Source: Coprinus comatus
Lineage: Eukaryota > Basidiomycota > Agaricomycetes > Agaricales > Agaricaceae
DNA length: 64,000 bases
Reading direction: 5' to 3'
Assembly (NCBI GenBank): GCA_034638255.1
Contig: JAWPGT010000049.1
Coordinates: 1-64,000 of the forward strand
Shown: one piece after another, positions 45,202 to 57,688 of the stretch
Numbering within the stretch: position 1 is the first letter of the stretch
How the letters are laid out: each line of letters starts with the position of its first letter
Notes under the pieces: model-generated
What the model saw: the letters and a program-made list of their open reading frames with translations, nothing else
Database searches by the model: none
What the model was told of the DNA's origin: nothing
Program-made: the position numbers and the translations under genes

Positions 45202-46607
45202 ATGCCTGGGTTTGGAGAATTTGATATATTTTGTAGGAACGTACCAAGCTATGCTTTGTGTAATTTGTTTTATATTCAGGTACGTGCTGACTTCAAGCTC
45301 AAGTTTGAAATAACTAATACCTACAACCTCAACGTTCCTCAACCCTCTCCAACATTGAACGTTTAAACCCTCCCCATGAATCCCCTTTAAAACAGCTCCA
45401 ACGTGAAGCACCAACACTATTAGGACCAGAAAGTCAAAGACCTTTTGCTCCTATAGGCGTTAATCCGGAATGTGGGATATATAAAGTTCATTCTGGTAGG
45501 ATTGGAAATGAAAATGGGAATGTGGTGAATAATGTGATTTGTGCGGTTGGTTTTTTGACGGTTGGTTTATTGATTTTTGGATGTCATAAGAGAATTGCTG
45601 CTGTTGGTATGTCTCTCTCTCTTTTTCTTCTTCTCCTTCGGTTCCTAACAATGACATGCGGAACGAACTAAAATTAACACTTACTAATCACTATCGTTTT
45701 GGTTTAGGTCGAGTGGAATTCCGAGCACTACTAGCGACGTATTTAGTTACATTATTGTTTCAAATATTGACAGTTGGAGCTTTATTGGAACAAGGTACGA
45801 CGGCGTTGGTAGTGTTAACTTCGATTCATGTTGGTTTGGTTGTTTCTTTGTTTTGGTTGGTGTTGTGGAATTCGGTTACGATGCTGCAGGTTTGGGATGA
45901 TGGGACTAGACTTAGTTTGCTGGTGAGTGACTTTCTGGGTCCCCTGATTTTGCTCATGCTGATGTTTTGACGTAGATAATGCATATGGTTCAGTTGGCTT
46001 TCTTCGTTGTTTCGATGTTGATTTCGCTTGATACTGCTTTTGGATTTACGAGTACCTTTGGACCTCGTGCAGGATCAGGAGAGAATTTGAATTTGGAGAG
46101 TTTGGAGAAGTTGAAGAGTATTCCGTTATTTGTGTTGGCAAGTCTATGGCCTGCAATGTACGTTTTTCATTCACTCTGAAATTTTGATATTCCAAAGTTT
46201 GATTGATTTGAATTTTACAGAGCTGGAGTGGTGTCTCTGTTTGTGTTTTGTTATGTCTCTCTTCGGGTTTTGAAGGAGAAAAGACCATTTTGGATATATA
46301 TTTCAGCTAGCATTGTGTTTATGGTTGGGCAGGCATTTAGGTTGAGTCCGGTTGGAACGTCAACCTGTCAAGTGAGTACATATATCTCATATTAAGACTG
46401 TTAATTGACAATGAAATGATAGTCTTCTGGGAGAATAGCAGATGGATCATTTATTGCAACATTTTTGGAAACGATAACGTTTGTGTTGATGTACTATGCG
46501 TGGACGGATATCACTAAATGTAAGTGTTGTTAAAAAAAAGTGATAGAGATTGATGTAATGATCAACCTTGTTCTTTTGTGATAGCTTCCTGGGAAGAGGG
46601 TGTATGA
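45202..46607 (+). CDS. Chs7-like chitin synthase export chaperone, copy 2
   Basis: Seven exons join in frame: 45202-45279, 45396-45606, 45708-45922, 45976-46157, 46221-46371, 46423-46519 and 46585-46607. The N-terminus MPGFGEFDIFCRNVPSYALC matches the Chs7 family. VNPECGIYKVHSG and about seven hydrophobic segments follow, with GRVEFRALL, LLEQGTTALVV, VWDDGTRLSLL and DGSFIATFLETITF, each aligned with copy 1. Intron positions and phases correspond between the copies, so they are old paralogues rather than a recent duplication; DNA identity is modest. The predicted role is quality control and ER export of a chitin synthase. Confidence 0.85.
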
Positions 46608-46908
46608 ATCAATGAATGATGCAGTGTGATGTTTATGATATAGGACAAGTTAAGACTTTAAGGCTGTGGTGTACAAATTGGATGTTTATGTTGAACTTTA
46701 CATGAAATAAATAATTGTTTGCTCCTGAAGGAGAGCTGGACTGTAAACGGATCATTAGGTCCCTGAGAGTGCTCTCCGAACCGAGGCCTGCATTGTTTTC
46801 TGGGGGATTGTTTTGATGTGAGCGTGGGAATGGAGGAGAGTGTCACGTGACTGTGTCGTGGATGGTTGTGTCGTCGTCGTCGTTGTGGTCGACCAGCTCC
46901 GCCAAGTA

Positions 46909-49900
46909 ATGCCCTCGCCCTCGCAATATGCTGGCCAACACGGCCAGCATGCATATCCAGCACTGTACCTATACCCATTTAATGACTCTTTTGTTCCAAA
47001 ACACATCTCTCTCGCCAACGGCCAGCGGGTGAAAATAGGACGACAAACCAACCCAAAGACTGCTCCAGCGGAGAAGAACGGCTTTTTCGACTCAAAAGTA
47101 CTATCACGCCAACATGCTGAGATATGGGAAGAGGGTGGAAAGGTACGTCGAGTGACTATATGCGCCTTTAAATCCTTCTGCTCATCGTTGCTCTCAGATA
47201 TACATCAAGGACGTCAAGAGCTCAAATGGCACTTTTATCAATGGTCAGCGGCTAAGTCCAGAGGGGGTCGAGTCTGACCCCTATGAAATGACCAGCGACG
47301 ACATTGTGGTATGTACCTCACTGCGCCTATAGCTGCCTCTGTTGACTCGACTGCCCCTGCAGGAATTTGGTATCGATATAGTGGGCGAGGATAACAAGAC
47401 TATTATTCACCACAAGGTGGCTGCAAGAGCCGTGTGCATATACTCTGAGCAGGACGTCCAGGTTGCAGCCCGTGCAGAGCAACACCAGCAACAACACCAG
47501 CAGCAACTGCAGCTCCAACAGCAGCACCAGCAACAGTACGGACAACATGCTCTCATGGGTGCTGGACAGCCAGGGCAGAATGGAATGCAGTCTCAGTTCC
47601 AGTTCGTTGGCGGTGCTCAGCAACGACGGCCAGGTCCTGGGCCCACTGGACAGGGTCTTTCCGGCATGGGGGGAATGGGCGGGAATATGCGACCTCCTGG
47701 CGCCTCTGGCCTGACCTTTGAACGAATACTCCATCGTCTCCAGGGTGAACTCCAAAAAAGCCGCGACACTGGATCAGAGCTCCATTCCCTCAGCGGCACC
47801 ATCAACGAGATCAACGACGTCCTCGGCGGTAATATTGTACGTCTCTCGCCTTCCTCTCTGCTGCTCTCTGCTGACTCGCACCTTCCTCTTAGCCTGCAGA
47901 CGTCCTCCCTTATCCTTCTTCTCTGCCTCCTGCCCGTCCTTCTCGCGAGCCTTCACCTTCTCGTACTCAGGAGGATGCCCCTAGCTCCCCTCCTGCAAAT
48001 CATTCCCACATTCACGAAGAACACCACTCACACGACCACACCCATCCAACTGGCATTCCAGAACTCCACACACTCCTCCATCGTACTCAGGCTTCCTTAC
48101 ATGAACATGCTGACAAGGTCCGTGCGCTCGAAGACGCACTTGCGGACCAGGAATCCATCCGAAAAGACATTCAGGATTTACGCCATATGATTGAAAACAG
48201 TCGTCAGGAACTCCTCTATGCCCGTGATCATGAATCTGAGAGAGGAAGACAAGAATCCGGCCTGTCGGAACCTCGAGGTGGATTTGACCATGAAGACGAT
48301 GATGACATCTCTCATATTCGCCTATTGGATGAAGATGAAGAGGATGATGATGCTCGTAGTATTGCCACTATCATTCCCCATGAATTGGAGCGTGTGGACG
48401 AAGAGGACGAAGAACAGGTGGCTGCTGCCGAGAGGGACGACGTGGTAGATGAACATTCATACGATGACGATCGGGCTGATCCCATCGATCCCGAGGGTGA
48501 ACGTGAACGCGAGTCAGATCGTCAGCGGACAAGGGAGAGACAATTTGAAGAGGCGGAAGCGCAGCTGAGAAAACAGGAGGATCTCAATGTTGGTAGACCA
48601 AGAACTCCTGAACCCATGTCGTTTGGTATGAGGCGAGAAAACGAGCAACAGCAACAGCAAGCTCCCCCCAAATCGCCACGAACAAGGTCTGGAACACTCT
48701 TAGCACCCACTTCTCCTTCTTCATCGCCTACACCGACAACAAATGAAATTCTTGAACAAGTTTTACAACAGAATGCTCAAATCGCAGCCATGGCCAAGCT
48801 TACTTCAGCATTAGAGGCTCAAAATGCTGCTGCTCAAGACACCATTACGCTTCTGCAAAGCAAGATTACGGATCTCGAACATGTTCTACAGGAGACTCGG
48901 GAGTCACAAGAAAAGGTTTCTGTTCAATTATCTCAAATCACTCCTCCAAAAATAGAAGAGGAAGAGGAGGTAGCGGTTGAGACTCCTCAAGAGGAATCAC
49001 AAACGGAATCTTCACTTACGAAATTCATCATGGAATGGAAGAAAACTGTTGAAGGACAATGGAGTACAGTACAGGAGGAATGGAGGGAAGAGCGTGAGAG
49101 GTTAAATAAGGCGCGGGAAGAATGGGAATTTCGGACAAAATCACTTGACAACGGATTGGACAAGATGAATCACTTGCATGGAACTACGACTGCACTCGTT
49201 AAAGATGTGGGTCAGCAAAAACAGGAATTGGTTAGGATTCAAGAACGGGTGCAGAATCAGTTTCAGCAAGTGGTTAGTTTGAAATTTAATGGTGATGCGG
49301 TTAAACATAGCGGGCTAGTCACTCCGCCAAGCCCGAGAAGTCAAAGTTCTGATTCGGGGTATAGAAGGAGAAGAAAAAGGAGGTCTACTAGCCGTGGAAG
49401 GACAACGAAAAGTGGAAGTGGGGTTGGAAGGGATAGTGCAAATGATTCTGGGGATTCTTCGGATGATGATGCCACACTAGCGAATGAAGAAGGGATTAAA
49501 GATTCTAAGCTTGGGAATGGGACTTCCGTTAATGCGAGGTCGTTAAAAGAATCTCGGATGGCAACATCTTCATCATCTCCACCACATAAAACTACCACTA
49601 CTGCTGAGGCCTCTCGTGCGTACTGCATTTCTACGCTTCATGTTGAGAAGGTTTCTCATTTTGATTATGAAGACGATGATACAGGATCTGGATCATCTGT
49701 GGAGGAAGACGATGATGATGTTGAATGCAAGAGTGAACTGGGAAATAAGGATCGGGAACGGGAACGGGAACGGGTTGCGCTGGCTACACCTGCGTCACTG
49801 ACTAATAGTACGGTCAGCGACGATGCTGTGACGACGCCACCTGGGACGGAATTGGATCCGAAAAAGAGTACAAGTCGATCGGTTGGTTGCTTTACTTTGA

Positions 49901-50031
49901 CACATCCCTTCTCTTTGACTCATGCACAACGCTACTACTTGCAGAATGCTGTGAATCTACAAACTGCGGGTGCGGTTGTGATACTTGCCGTAGCTGCTGC
50001 TGCAGTATTTTGGAAAGTACGACCAGAGTAG
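46909..50031 (+). CDS. FHA-domain, coiled-coil, tail-anchored protein, SLMAP/Far10-like STRIPAK component
   Basis: Four exons: 46909-47142, 47198-47308, 47363-47836 and 47893-50031. The FHA domain spans about residues 20-130: KIGRQTNPKTAPAEKNGFFD, VLSRQHAEIW, VKSSNGTFINGQRLS, then DDIVEFGIDI. Gln-rich repeats (CAG/CAA-rich DNA, 47475-47540) and a Gly/Met-rich segment follow. Acidic low-complexity regions, long coiled coils (about 48,720-49,280) and a basic Ser/Arg-rich region come next. A C-terminal membrane anchor (AGAVVILAVAAAAVFWKVRP) precedes a few charged residues. This order matches SLMAP/Far9-Far10 proteins (PRO45 and HAM-4 in filamentous fungi), which tether the STRIPAK phosphatase complex to ER, nuclear or mitochondrial membranes. 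I chose the first ATG in frame before the FHA domain. Confidence 0.85.
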
Positions 50032-52384
50032 TTGAGAGCAGTCCCTTCGTGGGCTGTTTGATGAGATGGAAAGAGGTGGGGGATGGAGGGCAGGGGAGTA
50101 AAAAGCATTCGCATTTTTTCTGGACATCATCACATTTTTTTCTCGCATTTTACACACACCACAATCACACATACCTTCGCATAAACACACTCAAAGAGAA
50201 TACACATCCGCATATAGCTACCTACACCTTCCTCCTGTCTCTTGATGCCAAAATGCATCTTCAGCACCAGCGCTACCTATACCAACCGATTACCGATTAC
50301 CGATAACGATCATCGAACCTTAATCCGCGACCCCCTGGCGACCTATGCTAGAACTCTCTCTCGAAGCTTACGCTCGTACAAAATTCCAGGATTCCTGTCG
50401 ACCCTGTTCAGGATCCATCGGAACTAGGAAGCCTTTTTAGTAAGGCGTTTGTGTTTTTTTCAGAGTTCTCTTGTGATGAATTTGATCCCTAAAACGTTGT
50501 CCCGATACAAGGCTCTCTCGTCTCTCGTTTCTCGTCTCCAAGGTGTCAAGAACAAGAGGAAGAGAGAATATGTGTTGTTATATCCCTCCTTTATCTCGAT
50601 CGTCTCAAACGAATGAAAGTGTCTCCTATCCCATACCTCTCGAACGGAGGCAAAGGACTTTCATCGCTACTCCATTATATCTATTGTGGATCCATTATAC
50701 CGTTCTTTTTTTGGCTCGGTAATAGTTTGCGGATGTGGTTTTTTGGATTACGTTTAGTTGGATCTGAAGATTACATCCGCAAATATGTTTTGTTTTTCTG
50801 CTATAAACCATAGAACCATTTTCTCTTTTAGTTTTAGTTTTGCATAGTATTTTATGATATGGTCCATATTATGATATTAGTAACTTTTTTTTTTTTTTTT
50901 TTTTTTTGTGGGGTTGGTTGGGGTGTTGAGTTTAGTTTTCTTTTAAAATTCTTAGGTTGCTTAGTTGATAATTTCTTTAGGTGACGTTTTGTGTTTCTTT
51001 TTCTTTCACTTTTGCATTACGTACATATGATTATCGGGTATCGTTTTTGTCGAGCCATTATTTATTACCTTTACGATTCATTCGTTTTTTTCTTCTCTTT
51101 TTTAGTTCTGTTTTCTGTTACTACTCTCTATATGCCAAATTCATATTTTTTTCTCATGTTTTATGTTATTATTTTTATGAGGGGTAATGATATTTTTGTT
51201 TGAGGGTCAAAGCTTGAAAATTGATGTTGAAAAGAAGTTTAACTAGAGTAACAAGTTGTGTGAAAGTCAAAGTAATCGGGTAAGATGTGGGTCACTCGAG
51301 TTGTTAGTGACACCTTTGTACAGATTACTCGTGTGGTTACTAAACAATATTACCAAAAATGGTAGTCAGAAATTACTCCTTTTCTATCTTCTACGAGCCA
51401 GCAATTCAAGTAAGTAGACAAGTATATAAACCTGTCTACCAGTTTAATTTTCTGGGTTACACGCCATCACATATTTCACTTCCCAAAACTTTGCTCATTT
51501 AACGGTTATGGACTATATCTTCTGAAAAGCAGGAAACTGGTTATTTTTAGGAATAATGTAATAGTATTTTTTTTTTTTTTTGGTCAACGAATTGGAATTT
51601 AGGATGTTATGTGTATTTAGCAAGTCAGCTACAGCCACATAGATCTTTAATCCAACTTGTTCAGATGATAAACAGTAACGGTCTGGGTGTAACAACTAAC
51701 GATGAAGAAAAGAAAAGAAAAGAAAAACAAGTTGACTTGAAACTTGAGCACTTGAGCACTAGTTTTAAGACAGTCCAAATCCAAATCCAAATCTATATCT
51801 AATCCAATTATCCAAGAACACAAAAAAGAATCAAGAGGTCATAAAGGGGTAAACGTACATATTCATATTACAATGAGACTATTTTTCGCTATTGTTCTTA
51901 TTAATAATCTAAAGTCCTAATCCATTGTTACCCCTTTTTTTTTGACATGGGAATGTGAATGTGAATGTTGAATGGATAAAATCACAAGGGCAAAGGGTTT
52001 TGCAAGGACAATCAACTCGGAGTAATAATATATATAGAAGAACACAAGAGTCTGTCAAGAGTAAAGAGTTATACGAGCGAAGGAAGGAAGGATTTGTGCC
52101 TGAACAAAAAAAAAAAAACAAGGCACAATCATAAATCACATCATTCAACGACTTGACAGTTTTGGGAAAATCAAAAGATCAACCCACATTCCCCAATTTA
52201 TACATCTCTGCTCCTGCTCTGGAAAGTAAGTTAGGAAAGTGTATTGGGTAAATTGAGTACAATAGACTCTTTGTTAAGTCGATCTGTAGAATACTGGTAC
52301 ATACATTCCATAAAAAAAGGGTAAGAGAGAAAAAGAGAGAGAGAGAGAGAGAACGAATATATTCTCATCCTTTGCATGTATAAA
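50032..52384. other. Long intergenic region with homopolymer tracts
   Basis: It contains a T run of about 23 bases near 50887-50908, further T/A runs near 51570 and 52105, and a GA-repeat at 52338-52352. No gene with motif or splice support is visible; the region is 3' flanking sequence of the two convergent genes. Confidence 0.5.
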
Positions 52385-53148
52385 TTATTTTTGAACAATA
52401 TTTCCAGCACCTCCACGACCAGTAGAACCAAATTCACCAGGAGTGTGGATGACTTGTTCAACAGATGGTTGAGTTGCCGAAGTCAAATTGGCAAAACCAC
52501 CACGACCAGTAGAATGGCTAAAACAAAGGATGATTGATTATATGCGGTTGTCTTCGAAGATGATACGTACAATGGGACATCTTGAGCAGCATTGGCGTAC
52601 TTCTTCCTCTCTCTTCTTCCTCGTCAATGGTAGTAGGATTGACACCAGAAACAATGTTACCAGCACCTCCACGACCAGTAGAGTGAGTTGGAGGAGAGAC
52701 TGGGACAGCAGTGGTTGTAGCTGGACCACGAGAACGAGAACGGGCGTTGATGTTACCAATACCGCCACGACCGCTAGAGTGCTGATAATGACATGTAAGG
52801 TTTGAAGAAAGAGGGTGGGTGTGAAGAATACGCAACTGGAGTTTCCTGGCTACTAGCGATATGGTTTCTGATGATTTCTTGTTCTGTGACGTCTACAGGA
52901 GAAGGAAGGTTGGGATCTGGATTGTGACGAGAGGGAGAACGAATGTTTCCAGCACCACCACGACCTGTAGAATAGATGTTGGATGGATTAGCCAATGGTT
53001 CTCGTCCTCTTGAGTCTGAAAAGTCATCTGGGCCAGTATCTGGACGAGTGCGCGACTGAGAGGTAGGCCTGAAGTTGCCTACGCCTCCACGACCGGTAGA
53101 GAAGGCTTCACGGCCACGGGACAGGGAACGTTCTGTGGAATCAGACAT
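52385..53148 (-). CDS. DUF3602-type protein with TGRGGxGN repeats
   Basis: The model starts at ATG 53148 and ends at 52385. Exon 1 ends at about 52837, exon 2 starts at 52791, and a last exon lies at about 52518-52385. The protein carries six copies of the (S/T)GRGGxGN signature: STGRGGVGNF, STGRGGAGNI, SSGRGGIGNI, STGRGGAGNI, STGRGGFANL and STGRGGAGNI. This is the defining repeat of the DUF3602 family, common in fungi and without an established molecular function. Between the fourth and fifth repeats the frame changes inside a purine-rich tract (GAGGAAGAAGAGAGAGGAAG, about 52605-52625). The +1 frame continues KKYANAAQDVP into the fifth repeat. Either a one-base sequence error lies in the tract or the exon structure differs there. 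Confidence 0.75.
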
Positions 53149-53220
53149 TGGATAGTGAGTGAATGATGTGTTGTGGGGTTATATATGAGTGTGGGTCATA
53201 TGTCAGAGATAACGATAAGC

Positions 53221-53451
53221 TTATCGCCCTCTCCTTATCTCTGCCCTTATAAAACCCCTCCCAGCATTTGGTTCCTTACCTGGACTCCCAACTTTTGGTA
53301 GCACAGTCGACACTGTGTCCTTGTCCTCCTCATACAGCGTACTCTCCGTCCCGCTCAGCGTTCTCGATAGCTTTACCCCGAATGCCGACAGCCTGTTGGA
53401 TAGAGAAGCGCGACTAGGACTGGTGGTGGTGTTGTTTTCCGAGGTGATCAT
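53221..53451 (-). CDS. Possible small protein or first exon, unknown
   Basis: From the ATG at 53451 a frame reads MITSENNTTTSPSRASLSNR, then LSAFGVKLSRTLSGTESTLY, EEDKDTVSTVLPKVGSPG. A GTAAGG splice donor follows LPKVGSPG near 53284. The composition (Ser/Thr-rich, regular) looks coding, and it is upstream of and co-oriented with the DUF3602 gene. It could be an alternative 5' exon or a separate short gene. I cannot identify a domain. Confidence 0.3.
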   Translation of the reverse strand: MITSENNTTTSPSRASLSNRLSAFGVKLSRTLSGTESTLYEEDKDTVSTVLPKVGSPGKEPNAGRGFIRAEIRRGR

Positions 53452-53559
53452 GTCTTTCTGGAAAGGGGGAAGGGGAGTACTGTGGATTAGGGGGAGGTGA
53501 GGCTTATGAGGGCTATGGGTTGCTTGCCTTGAAGGACATTGGGGGTGACACGTACCCAC

Positions 53560-54199
53560 GGGCGGACCATAAGTCAGCTGTCACAGACCATTTCTATCTC
53601 ATCTGACGCAATTCATCAGCCCTTTCTCTCACCAACGTTTGTCTATTTCTCAGGTCTCTAGCTGAAGCGGATCTTCTCTCATCTGAGGCTAGAATATTCA
53701 ATCTCACCTTCGATTTCTCGTCAATGATCCGATGCCCATGTGTCAACCCTCAGAAGAACGCGTCCAATCCACGAGCAAAGGAACCCTAAAAAAAAAAACC
53801 TGCCCTGGCGATCTCTGGGAATTTGGGAAAATATGATTTGGTTAGGAGTAGTTTGAGCTAACACGGAGTGTACATTTTGTCTAAATTGTTTCAACAAGCT
53901 GGTTTAATGTCGTGAAGTGACCCAGAAATCAAATGACATCGGTACAAAGTAAAATGTCGTCATAGTGGTCAAAAATCAACTCACGCACGGACCATCTCTT
54001 AATGATCTACGTTTCTTTCAACTTACTCCTCGGGGATCGGAATTCTTGTAAAAGTCCATAAGAAGGGTGCCTTAAATGCGCACTTCATGTGAAAGAGGTG
54101 TCCGCTCGGAATTATAGAAATAAAATTTAAAGTCATCCCCATGCATTATCTGCATTATGCAAGACGATGTACGACTAAATATTGTAATTAATTATAAAA
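53560..54199. other. Intergenic region
   Basis: Nothing recognisable on either strand between the DUF3602 locus and the APH-like gene. Confidence 0.4.
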
Positions 54200-55846
54200 C
54201 TACATGTAATCCTCTTCGTCCATATCATTCAAGAACCAATTCGCCTCAACCTTAGCAGCTTGGCAAGGGCCTCAGCCTTCTCGTAGTGCTCATTGGGCAC
54301 CAAGGTCTCCGTCCCGAAGCCAACAATACTTTGGCACCCCTCAAAATTCTCGTCCGCCAGTTGCAGCCTTGCGCCCAGCTCATTCGTCTCGCGTCGGTCC
54401 TCAGGTTCAAATGCGATTGGACATGGGATACCTCCTCCTGTAAGCCTCTCCCATGTGTCCGTTGCCTCTATCAGTGTGGTCTTCAGCGCGTGAGTCTCAC
54501 CTTCCCATGGAGCACCAGCTTGATTAAAAAGGCGGTTGATGAACATGGACACGGCGTCCGACAACGCATCGTAATGGAGCTTGTTGTACTCCTCTGTGCT
54601 CTTGACATAATGGAAGTGGACAAGACGGCGGTGATAGAGTTCGATCGCGTGACACTGCTTGGATTGGTCCAGCTCATCCATGTTCGCCGGCAGTGAGGGT
54701 GGGATGAGAGCTTGCGATACTCTGTCATCGTAGTTTTCTGCAAGAGATTTGGGATACCAGCGAGGACAAACATGGGTAGGATCGAGGCGTGTTGCCAGTC
54801 GAGCAGGCCCACAATCTTCAACTCATTAGAGTCTGAAGTCGTCGACACAATGACGTTGCTCGGCTGGAGATCGGGGTGTCGGATACAGAAATGAGAGAAG
54901 GCTGAGTTCTTGGAGGCGAGCGAGGATGTGATGAGAAGGTAGCGTTGGAGATTCTTAATATGGCCCAAGTGACTGCTCCTTGTACCCTAAGCCCCCCCTT
55001 CTTTCACGCTGGAACGGTAGTAGCGGTCTTCCAAACTTCCTTGCGGGCTGGTGCTGTGTTTTTGTCTATAGTCTCAACGAGTTCCAGAAAGTTCAACAAA
55101 AGAAAAAATAGAATGGCGTACATGGTCCCCTACCCACGTCGAGCTGCGATCTCCTTCCGTACCACATATGCAGTCTCACAATCTGGACCAATGGAGAAGT
55201 CCTTGTCACTGAGCGGGATGCCTGTCGTCCTGCCACCTTTGCCAAATCATGGGTATAGTAAAGGCTTCCACCAGCTGGAAAAGGAATTGACATGAAGCGA
55301 GATTCGAGTTGAACAAGTTGATGCAAGACATAAACAATATCCGATTCTTCCAACTCCATCCACACATCCCTGAGCTTCGTGCCGCTTATAAACTCCATGA
55401 ACATATACTCCGTCTTTGCAGTATTGTCAGGTAAAGGAGAGTAATCGTAAACCTCGGGAACAGGCAGCCCAGAGGAACGAAGGAAACGCATTGTGGCTAC
55501 TTCACTAGCAATAGCATGGAACTTGGGGACCGTGACGGGGTATGGGATGCGGGCTACCATCTTGAAGTTGTCATGCATGGTGATAAGAAACGTCCAGTTG
55601 AAGCCACCCCTCGGCAAGCTTTACAAACGCATGAACACCTTGCAAAGTCCGACCAACGGACTGTGCCGCAAGTCGACAGAGCTCGTCGACATTGAACTCA
55701 CGTCTGCACTCTGCAAGACGAAGATTGTTGTTGACTCTGAATGCGCGAGATCACAGACATTAGATATACACGTTAGGAAACACGATGTATAAGACTTGCA
55801 GCCAGCGCCCCGATGAATAGTTGAAGAAATTAGCAGAGTCTGTCAT
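54200..55846 (-). pseudogene. Aminoglycoside-phosphotransferase/CAK-like gene with several frameshifts
   Basis: Starting at ATG 55846 (MTDSANFFNYSSGRWLQ), an intron leads to EFNVDELCRLAAQSVGRT, HAFVKLAEG, GFNWTFLITM, ARIPYPVTVPKF, EYMFMEFISGTKL, FCIRHPDLQPSNVIVS (the catalytic H-x-D loop) and GLLDWQHAS (the DxD/DFG position). The C-terminal family region follows (ELYHRRLVHFHYVKSTEE, PWEGETHALKTTLIEAT, SIVGFG) and ends NDMDEEDYM. Reading along the family pattern requires at least five one-base shifts: near 55607 (four G where three fit), 55235, 54975, 54738 (A run) and 54255. The Agaricomycete family is usually annotated as phosphotransferase or altered-inheritance-of-mitochondria/Fmp29-like. 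It is either a young pseudogene or badly affected by homopolymer errors. Confidence 0.72.
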
Positions 55847-56741
55847 GCTTGCGAATGGACGACTAAGCAGCTGCCTGTAAGTGAAGGCAGAGATTGAAGA
55901 GGAAGGATATGCTAACTGAAGCGGACAGCGCAGAGCGAGCCTCGCATGGCCAAGCTGGGAGTATTGCATGCAAAAGGCTCTCATCGCTCACTAGGCTCCT
56001 CCCATCCCCTCACGTGCGAGAAGGAACTTAAGTAAATTATATTCTACAATGAGTAAACGATTTATAGGTGAGTTTATTATATGCCCACTTCGACTCTCAA
56101 AACAAAGTTGTCGAGGCCGGAGGCTGGAACACTTTGGAGCGCCCTGACTCGGCCCTGTCTTATGAATGATAATTGATTGGATGCATACCATAGATCTGTT
56201 ACAACGTTTACAGGTGGTCAAGAATTGATCAACTAAGTACTCGATACGTTTTCGTTGTTACTTTTGGATATCCCTAACAACGCATTTCTTTTTCTGCCAT
56301 ATTGGCCCAGGCTCCAAGTACACCAAAGAGGAGGTCCACAGATGCTTACTTTTTCGGGATGGTACTGCCGAAGGCAAGTTTAAGTACTTGTTGATCAAAA
56401 AGGGGCCATTAGATTTTTGGCGGGAGCTAGTGGGAAGCAAATTCCCACCATTTCTTGTTTTGACCTTATGTATTTCCACCTGCGGAACCCACGTGTGTAT
56501 TTCCCGTTTTGAGCTCTTCATAATTCCCGACGCCCGTTTCATATCTTTTCTTCCTATCTCTTAACCCAATATCATTTAATCAAAACCTTACACCCAAGTA
56601 TGATCATAGCTGGACCTGAGATAGCTAGTACATGTTAACTAATTTTCCGGTTGGATTGAAGGGGTTCTTGATCTATTTATATACAACTTCTACGATGTGG
56701 ATGCTGACTCTTAATTTCGATACTCTCGTTGCCTCCTCTTC
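55847..56741. other. Intergenic region with a possible transposon end
   Basis: At 55994-56040 the phrase AGGCTCCTCCCATCCCCTCA, then CGTGC and later TAAGTAAATT, resembles the 5' end of the Mutator-like element at 35882. No partner end was found nearby. No gene is supported. Confidence 0.4.
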
Positions 56742-57688
56742 CTGAACTCAAAATCCTCATTCATTATATATACCGCCGGCTTGGATTCAAATCTCCATGG
56801 GGAGATCCTAGGATGACTGTCCCCTTCATCACCGTTGGAGAGATGGAGAAATACTTGGAGGCAGAAAATCGGACACATAAGCGTCCTGATCTAGTACGAA
56901 GGATGTCAGGGAGATTGGTTGTTGAAGCATCAAATGCTCTTTCTAGTGGAGGAGGGAAATATACTGGAAGAATGTATGCTGTTCAAGAAGCGACCCAAAA
57001 GATGTGTGAAGCTTGTTGATCGGATGCTATGAGTATGCGTGGAATGACATGAGAACAACCGCTAGCGTCCTCATGTTCAATACCAGATATTTAAGTACAA
57101 TACATGTCATTACCAGAAATATATTTGAATATATAGTTTACCTTAGCATATATAAAAACCACTTTTTTACTGACGGCCCCAGGCTTGTGATGGTCAGCTA
57201 AAATATCATAAATTCAGGATCTCCCGTTTTCCTGATGCCTGGTGCCAGATTGTCTTGTTGTACTCTCATGTATTCGTACATACCCATGGGACTTGTTAAG
57301 CCAGGAACAAAAAGAAGCATGTGGATCTGCGTTATCATGGTGTATACGTTATTGGACACTTTGTCCTTTCCAAAGTGGAGCTTTGAAACATGATCAAGAT
57401 CATCATATAGATGGATTATTACAACCACATCTTCCGATACTTGGAATCAACTATATTGGACCGGAATTTGTAACTTCACCGGAACAATCGAGTGAATGGT
57501 ACCATCAACTTGCTGTAAGATCGTACCAGAATAGTCCCTCGGAAACGGCTGTAGTTGATGAAATGGTTTGGAACCATATAGTTGAATATGCTAGACTTCA
57601 AAGCCAATCGGGAAGTGGTTGGGATAGCAGTAATTTGTTATCCCAAGAGAGGTCGATACTTGTAAAGCTGTTGCAAATATGGTATTGA
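56742..57688 (+). pseudogene. Broken partial copy of the one-TM gene at 37698
   Basis: From 56742 the DNA is almost identical to 37859 onward (PELKILIHYIYRRLGFKSPW, PRMTVPFITVGEMEKYLEA). A TGA follows at the C-E-A-C position (57017). The copy then lacks a short piece, carries about 105 inserted AT-rich bases (about 57073-57180), and resumes at CAGGCTTGTGATGGTCAG. A jump of several hundred bases follows, after which LSCIRTYPWDLLSQEQKEAC and LPILGINYIGPEF continue to a stop at 57688. The first block is much closer to the source gene than the second, which suggests conversion or a mosaic origin. The N-terminal membrane segment is missing, so it is not functional. Confidence 0.85.

Noticed and set aside
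50887..50908. Long T run as the reverse poly(A) tail of a retrotransposed copy
   Set aside because: No coding remnant or target duplication is visible next to it; it looks like a simple homopolymer.
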